64,000 nt of DNA from Thermonema lapsum (GTDB taxonomy: Bacteria; Bacteroidota; Bacteroidia; Cytophagales; Thermonemataceae). Below, in pieces: positions 61,441 to 64,000 of this stretch; positions within the stretch are counted from its first letter, which is position 1, and each line of letters opens with the position of its first letter. The notes below the pieces were generated by a model. That model worked only from the letters and a program-made list of their open reading frames with translations, made no database searches and was not told the DNA's origin. The stretch is from contig NZ_JAASRN010000001.1 of NCBI RefSeq assembly GCF_011761635.1, positions 496,001 to 560,000 of the forward strand, written 5' to 3'. The position numbers were made by a program, and so were the translations under genes.

Positions 61441-63645
61441 ATGAAACCTGTATATAAATATTTGCTTCTTTTGTTTACGTGGTGCGCAAGTTTGGCACCC
61501 AGCTATAGTCAAAAGATAAAATACAGCCGCGACATCTATCCTTTGATACAAGAAGGCAACTACCTGCAAGCCTATCGTATGCTGCATATTTACCTTCAAA
61601 AAGACCCTGACGCCATCAATGCTTATTACCAATTAGCACGCATTAGTGAGCTGCGCGCCAACCGCTTCGACCCCCTGCTGCAAGGGCATATTGTCCTCAG
61701 GTATGCCGACAGCTGCGTTTATTATTTCTCGGAATTCGATAAACGTCTGACCGAAAAGGAACTGCGAAAAAATGCAGAGTATTACGAAGATTTCTTTGAT
61801 GAAGAAGACAAAGCCAGCGGCAAGCCTAAAATAGAGATATCCGAAGTGAAGCCGGTCATATCCGAAAAGATAACTTACTATCGGCAGTTGAAAGAAAATC
61901 TAAGCAAGATACTGCATCATTTTAGCAAAGCTGTAGAGCATTATGAAGCAAGCATCAAATTGTACAATGGACTTACCGAGCGGTTTTATACCTACAAAGA
62001 ACTACTCATGCTTGCCGACCAGCAGGTACTTGAAGAGCTGAACCGACTGGCAATGCACTACGATTCTACGGTGTATTATCTCGATAATTACAGAAAAGAC
62101 ATCGAAAAGTATCCGATTAAGGGATATAATCAACAATACACTGTACACCCCATTGTCGATTTCCGGATAGAAGGCGTAGAGCCCTTTGTGGACTTCTTAA
62201 GCCCCTCTATCCGCTTGTGGAACTACGCCCAATGGGCACGGGCAAGCATTGAACTAATACAAAAAGAAATCACTCCCTTGAAGAAATCACTAGCGGCAGC
62301 ATTCAAGCAAGCCGTACAAGCAGCAGAAAACAAACAAAGCTACGAGCCAAACCTTCCTTTGCTTTTAAAACTCAACCGGTATGATTACAACTCCCTCATT
62401 GCCAATCTTATTGAATACTATACACAAAAAGCAGCCTATAGGCAGGAAAAGCAACTGCTCGCCATTGAAAGTAATTTAAGCGCTCGCGAACAATTCCAAA
62501 GATTCAGCAACTTGCTCTACTATGGAAGCAAAGCCAAAGAAGCGCTCGTGGCAAGTCAGAATGCTGTCAATGAGAAAAACTTCAAAAAATACCAAGAATT
62601 GCTTGCCGAACGATACACTTCCCTCAACGCTTTGCGTCAAACATTATCGCAAGAAGAAGTTTGGATAAGTCAAGAGGTGCAACCTCTGACAAGAGACGTA
62701 AAAGACCAAATCAGCCGTTTGCTGACAAGTGCCCCTGCAACCTCCTATGAAAACGCCCCTTTGACTGCTGCTGCTACCTGGCGCCCACTCGAGGAGGTAA
62801 AAGAGGGTGAATGGGTCGTTACCGAAGCACAAAAAGACGGTGCTGGCAATTACTACGTGTGTGGCTTCAGGCGCGAAGCCAATGACCAGCTTTCCGGCTT
62901 TGTTGGCAAAATATCTGAAGGAAAAGTCGTTTGGATGCACAAAGAAAAAAGCAAGGAAGAAGGCATCTCCATCGCCTATACCTCACTTACTCTTACCGGC
63001 GACGGTTGCCTTGTTACCTCCGTTGCTTGCCAAACAGGTAGTTACACTGTACAAAAAGCATCGGTCGAGCGCTTTAATAACGCAGGCAAGCGCATCGAAA
63101 TGCTCCCACTTCCTTTTACTGAATGTCCTCGTTTCATCCGTTACAATGAAGCTTTTGGCTATTGGGCTCTGCTGAGCAAAGGGCAAAGCCTCTTTGACCC
63201 GGCTACTGACAATGAAAAAGTGCTTTTGATAGAAGCCCAAGCAAGCAATGGGCAACTCAATTGGCAGCAAGAATTCCGTCTCTTGGGCAACGTAGTGGAT
63301 TTAGTACCCGTAGAACGCGGCTATGTGGTGGTAGGCAACTTCAGTGAAATCAGCTTTCCCGATGGCGAAAAGGAATTAAGTAAAGCCAATAACTTGGCGC
63401 ACCATACCAATGTGTTTACTGTAAAATACAGCTCCAAATCGGGAAATCTCACAAGACGCAACTACTATACCTCCAAGCAGCCTTTAGCAGTTTACAAGGT
63501 TTACAAAGCTTCCGACAAAGCCATCCATTTACTGGGCAAAGCAGGTATCTGGCGCTTTCAGACATACCAATTTGATCCATCCGAAAGTTTGCACCTTGCC
63601 ATTGATAGTAAACTGGATTTTTACTACCCCTTCCAAAAGGAATAG
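61441..63645 (+). CDS. Exported TPR and beta-propeller-like protein
   Basis: A 734-residue protein with a signal peptide (MKPVYKYLLLLFTWCASLAP, then SYSQ). An early TPR-like pair (IQEGNYLQAYRMLHIYLQKDPDAINAYYQLARISE) is followed by a long helical region (to about residue 440), then a region of short beta-strands with repeated G-W/Y motifs (WVVTEAQKDGAGNYYVCGFRR, KISEGKVVWMHKE) that looks like a beta-propeller. No catalytic motif or family recognised. It is the last gene of the CHAT/OmpA operon and ends at a terminator. Confidence 0.7.
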   Translation: MKPVYKYLLLLFTWCASLAPSYSQKIKYSRDIYPLIQEGNYLQAYRMLHIYLQKDPDAINAYYQLARISELRANRFDPLLQGHIVLRYADSCVYYFSEFDKRLTEKELRKNAEYYEDFFDEEDKASGKPKIEISEVKPVISEKITYYRQLKENLSKILHHFSKAVEHYEASIKLYNGLTERFYTYKELLMLADQQVLEELNRLAMHYDSTVYYLDNYRKDIEKYPIKGYNQQYTVHPIVDFRIEGVEPFVDFLSPSIRLWNYAQWARASIELIQKEITPLKKSLAAAFKQAVQAAENKQSYEPNLPLLLKLNRYDYNSLIANLIEYYTQKAAYRQEKQLLAIESNLSAREQFQRFSNLLYYGSKAKEALVASQNAVNEKNFKKYQELLAERYTSLNALRQTLSQEEVWISQEVQPLTRDVKDQISRLLTSAPATSYENAPLTAAATWRPLEEVKEGEWVVTEAQKDGAGNYYVCGFRREANDQLSGFVGKISEGKVVWMHKEKSKEEGISIAYTSLTLTGDGCLVTSVACQTGSYTVQKASVERFNNAGKRIEMLPLPFTECPRFIRYNEAFGYWALLSKGQSLFDPATDNEKVLLIEAQASNGQLNWQQEFRLLGNVVDLVPVERGYVVVGNFSEISFPDGEKELSKANNLAHHTNVFTVKYSSKSGNLTRRNYYTSKQPLAVYKVYKASDKAIHLLGKAGIWRFQTYQFDPSESLHLAIDSKLDFYYPFQKE

Positions 63646-63689
63646 ACAATAAAAAAACAGCTTTGTTTTAGCTTACCCCAACATCATGC

Positions 63690-63721
63690 AAGCGACTCCG
63701 AAAAACATGGAGTCGCTTTTT
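63690..63721 (+). terminator. Terminator of the CHAT/OmpA/TPR operon
   Basis: Ten-base stem (AAGCGACTCC / GGAGTCGCTT), nine-base loop, then T's, 45 bases past the last stop. Confidence 0.85.
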
Positions 63722-63913
63722 GCTTTCATCAGAAAACACGGGCATAGCTTACTCATATTGAGAAACATAAAACCGAGCCACCAACCTCCTTGCCACAACT
63801 CCAGTGAGGTACCCGACGAAACGCAAGCCATAATCAAGCTTAGTAGTACTTCACAATCTGCTGCTGTCGTGCGGCACCACTCTGCTTTTAAAAAAGCATC
63901 TCATCATGAGCAC

Positions 63914-64000
63914 TCAATAAAGCGTCTTATCTCCTTTTTGCTGCCACAACTCAAAGGCTGACAAAGCCATTTCTCGCCCCATTTGAAGTACTTCCATACG
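63914..64000 (-). CDS. C-terminal end of a gene running off the window
   Basis: A frame open to the window edge on the minus strand reads ...RMEVLQMGREMALSAFELWQ then QKGDKTLY and a TGA stop. The helical, balanced composition looks like a genuine protein end. Too short to assign; 28 codons visible. Confidence 0.45.
   Translation of the reverse strand, partial: RMEVLQMGREMALSAFELWQQKGDKTLY

Noticed and set aside
63686-63961. 91-codon plus-strand open frame at the right edge
   Set aside because: Starts inside the operon terminator and overlaps the end of a more credible minus-strand gene.
1-64000. tRNA, rRNA, insertion sequence, prophage, toxin-antitoxin or cas genes
   Set aside because: Looked for in the gaps and among the proteins; no tRNA T-loop pattern, transposase, integrase or Cas protein was recognised.

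Overview
The window reads as a chromosomal segment of a member of the Bacteroidota, probably Cytophagia-like. Several things point there: promoter-like TTTG / TAnnTTTG pairs ahead of some genes, few Shine-Dalgarno sites, TonB-type receptor with carboxypeptidase-regulatory domain, OmpA-PD40 and CHAT-TPR proteins, an ECF sigma/anti-sigma/periplasmic-sensor trio, a DUF5117-type metzincin, and a MetP-MetS-type transporter pair. Genus cannot be fixed from the sequence alone. No rRNA or tRNA gene, insertion sequence or prophage was recognised.

Layout. 1-9.6 kb: TauE-type exporter, OsmC protein, Bcp peroxiredoxin, an iron-type alcohol dehydrogenase (KdnB-like), a large secreted zinc protease, then a leftward prmC / U32 protein / ferredoxin cluster and a divergent methyltransferase. 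9.6-15.5 kb: M1 peptidase, serine dehydratase alpha chain, M3 oligopeptidase, patatin-like hydrolase. 15.5-25.4 kb: sodium symporter with its 45-residue small subunit, GNAT enzyme, argS, glutathione peroxidase, menA, small lipoprotein, sterol-desaturase-family enzyme, an HTTM-like membrane protein with a partner. 25.5-28.3 kb: a CRISPR array of 37 repeats with no cas genes in the window, a probable leader on its right and a disordered trailer on its left that holds four copies of one 49-nt unit. 28.6-30.9 kb: a PMT/GT39-like membrane protein and a NeuD-like acyltransferase. 31-39.6 kb: a long leftward run (nucleoside transporter, unknown protein, methylmalonyl-CoA mutase, iodotyrosine-deiodinase homologue, and three linked two-component genes). 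39.8-46 kb: YceI lipoprotein, ECF sigma cluster, transketolase C-terminal half, hisB, and a lone type I specificity subunit hsdS. 46.3-55 kb: DEAD helicase, TonB-type receptor, a pair of small paralogues, tyrS, gpsA, DUF72 protein. 55.1-63.6 kb: a three-gene cell-envelope operon of CHAT-TPR protease, OmpA-PD40 protein and TPR/propeller-like protein.

Most genes are housekeeping or envelope functions. The points most worth attention are the CRISPR array architecture, the CHAT/OmpA/TPR operon, the hsdS gene with DNA repeats exactly 600 bp apart, the deiodinase homologue with its full substrate-binding triad, the histidine kinase / REC-kinase / REC-Crp relay, and the linkage of a U32 tRNA-modification-type protein to a ferredoxin and PrmC.
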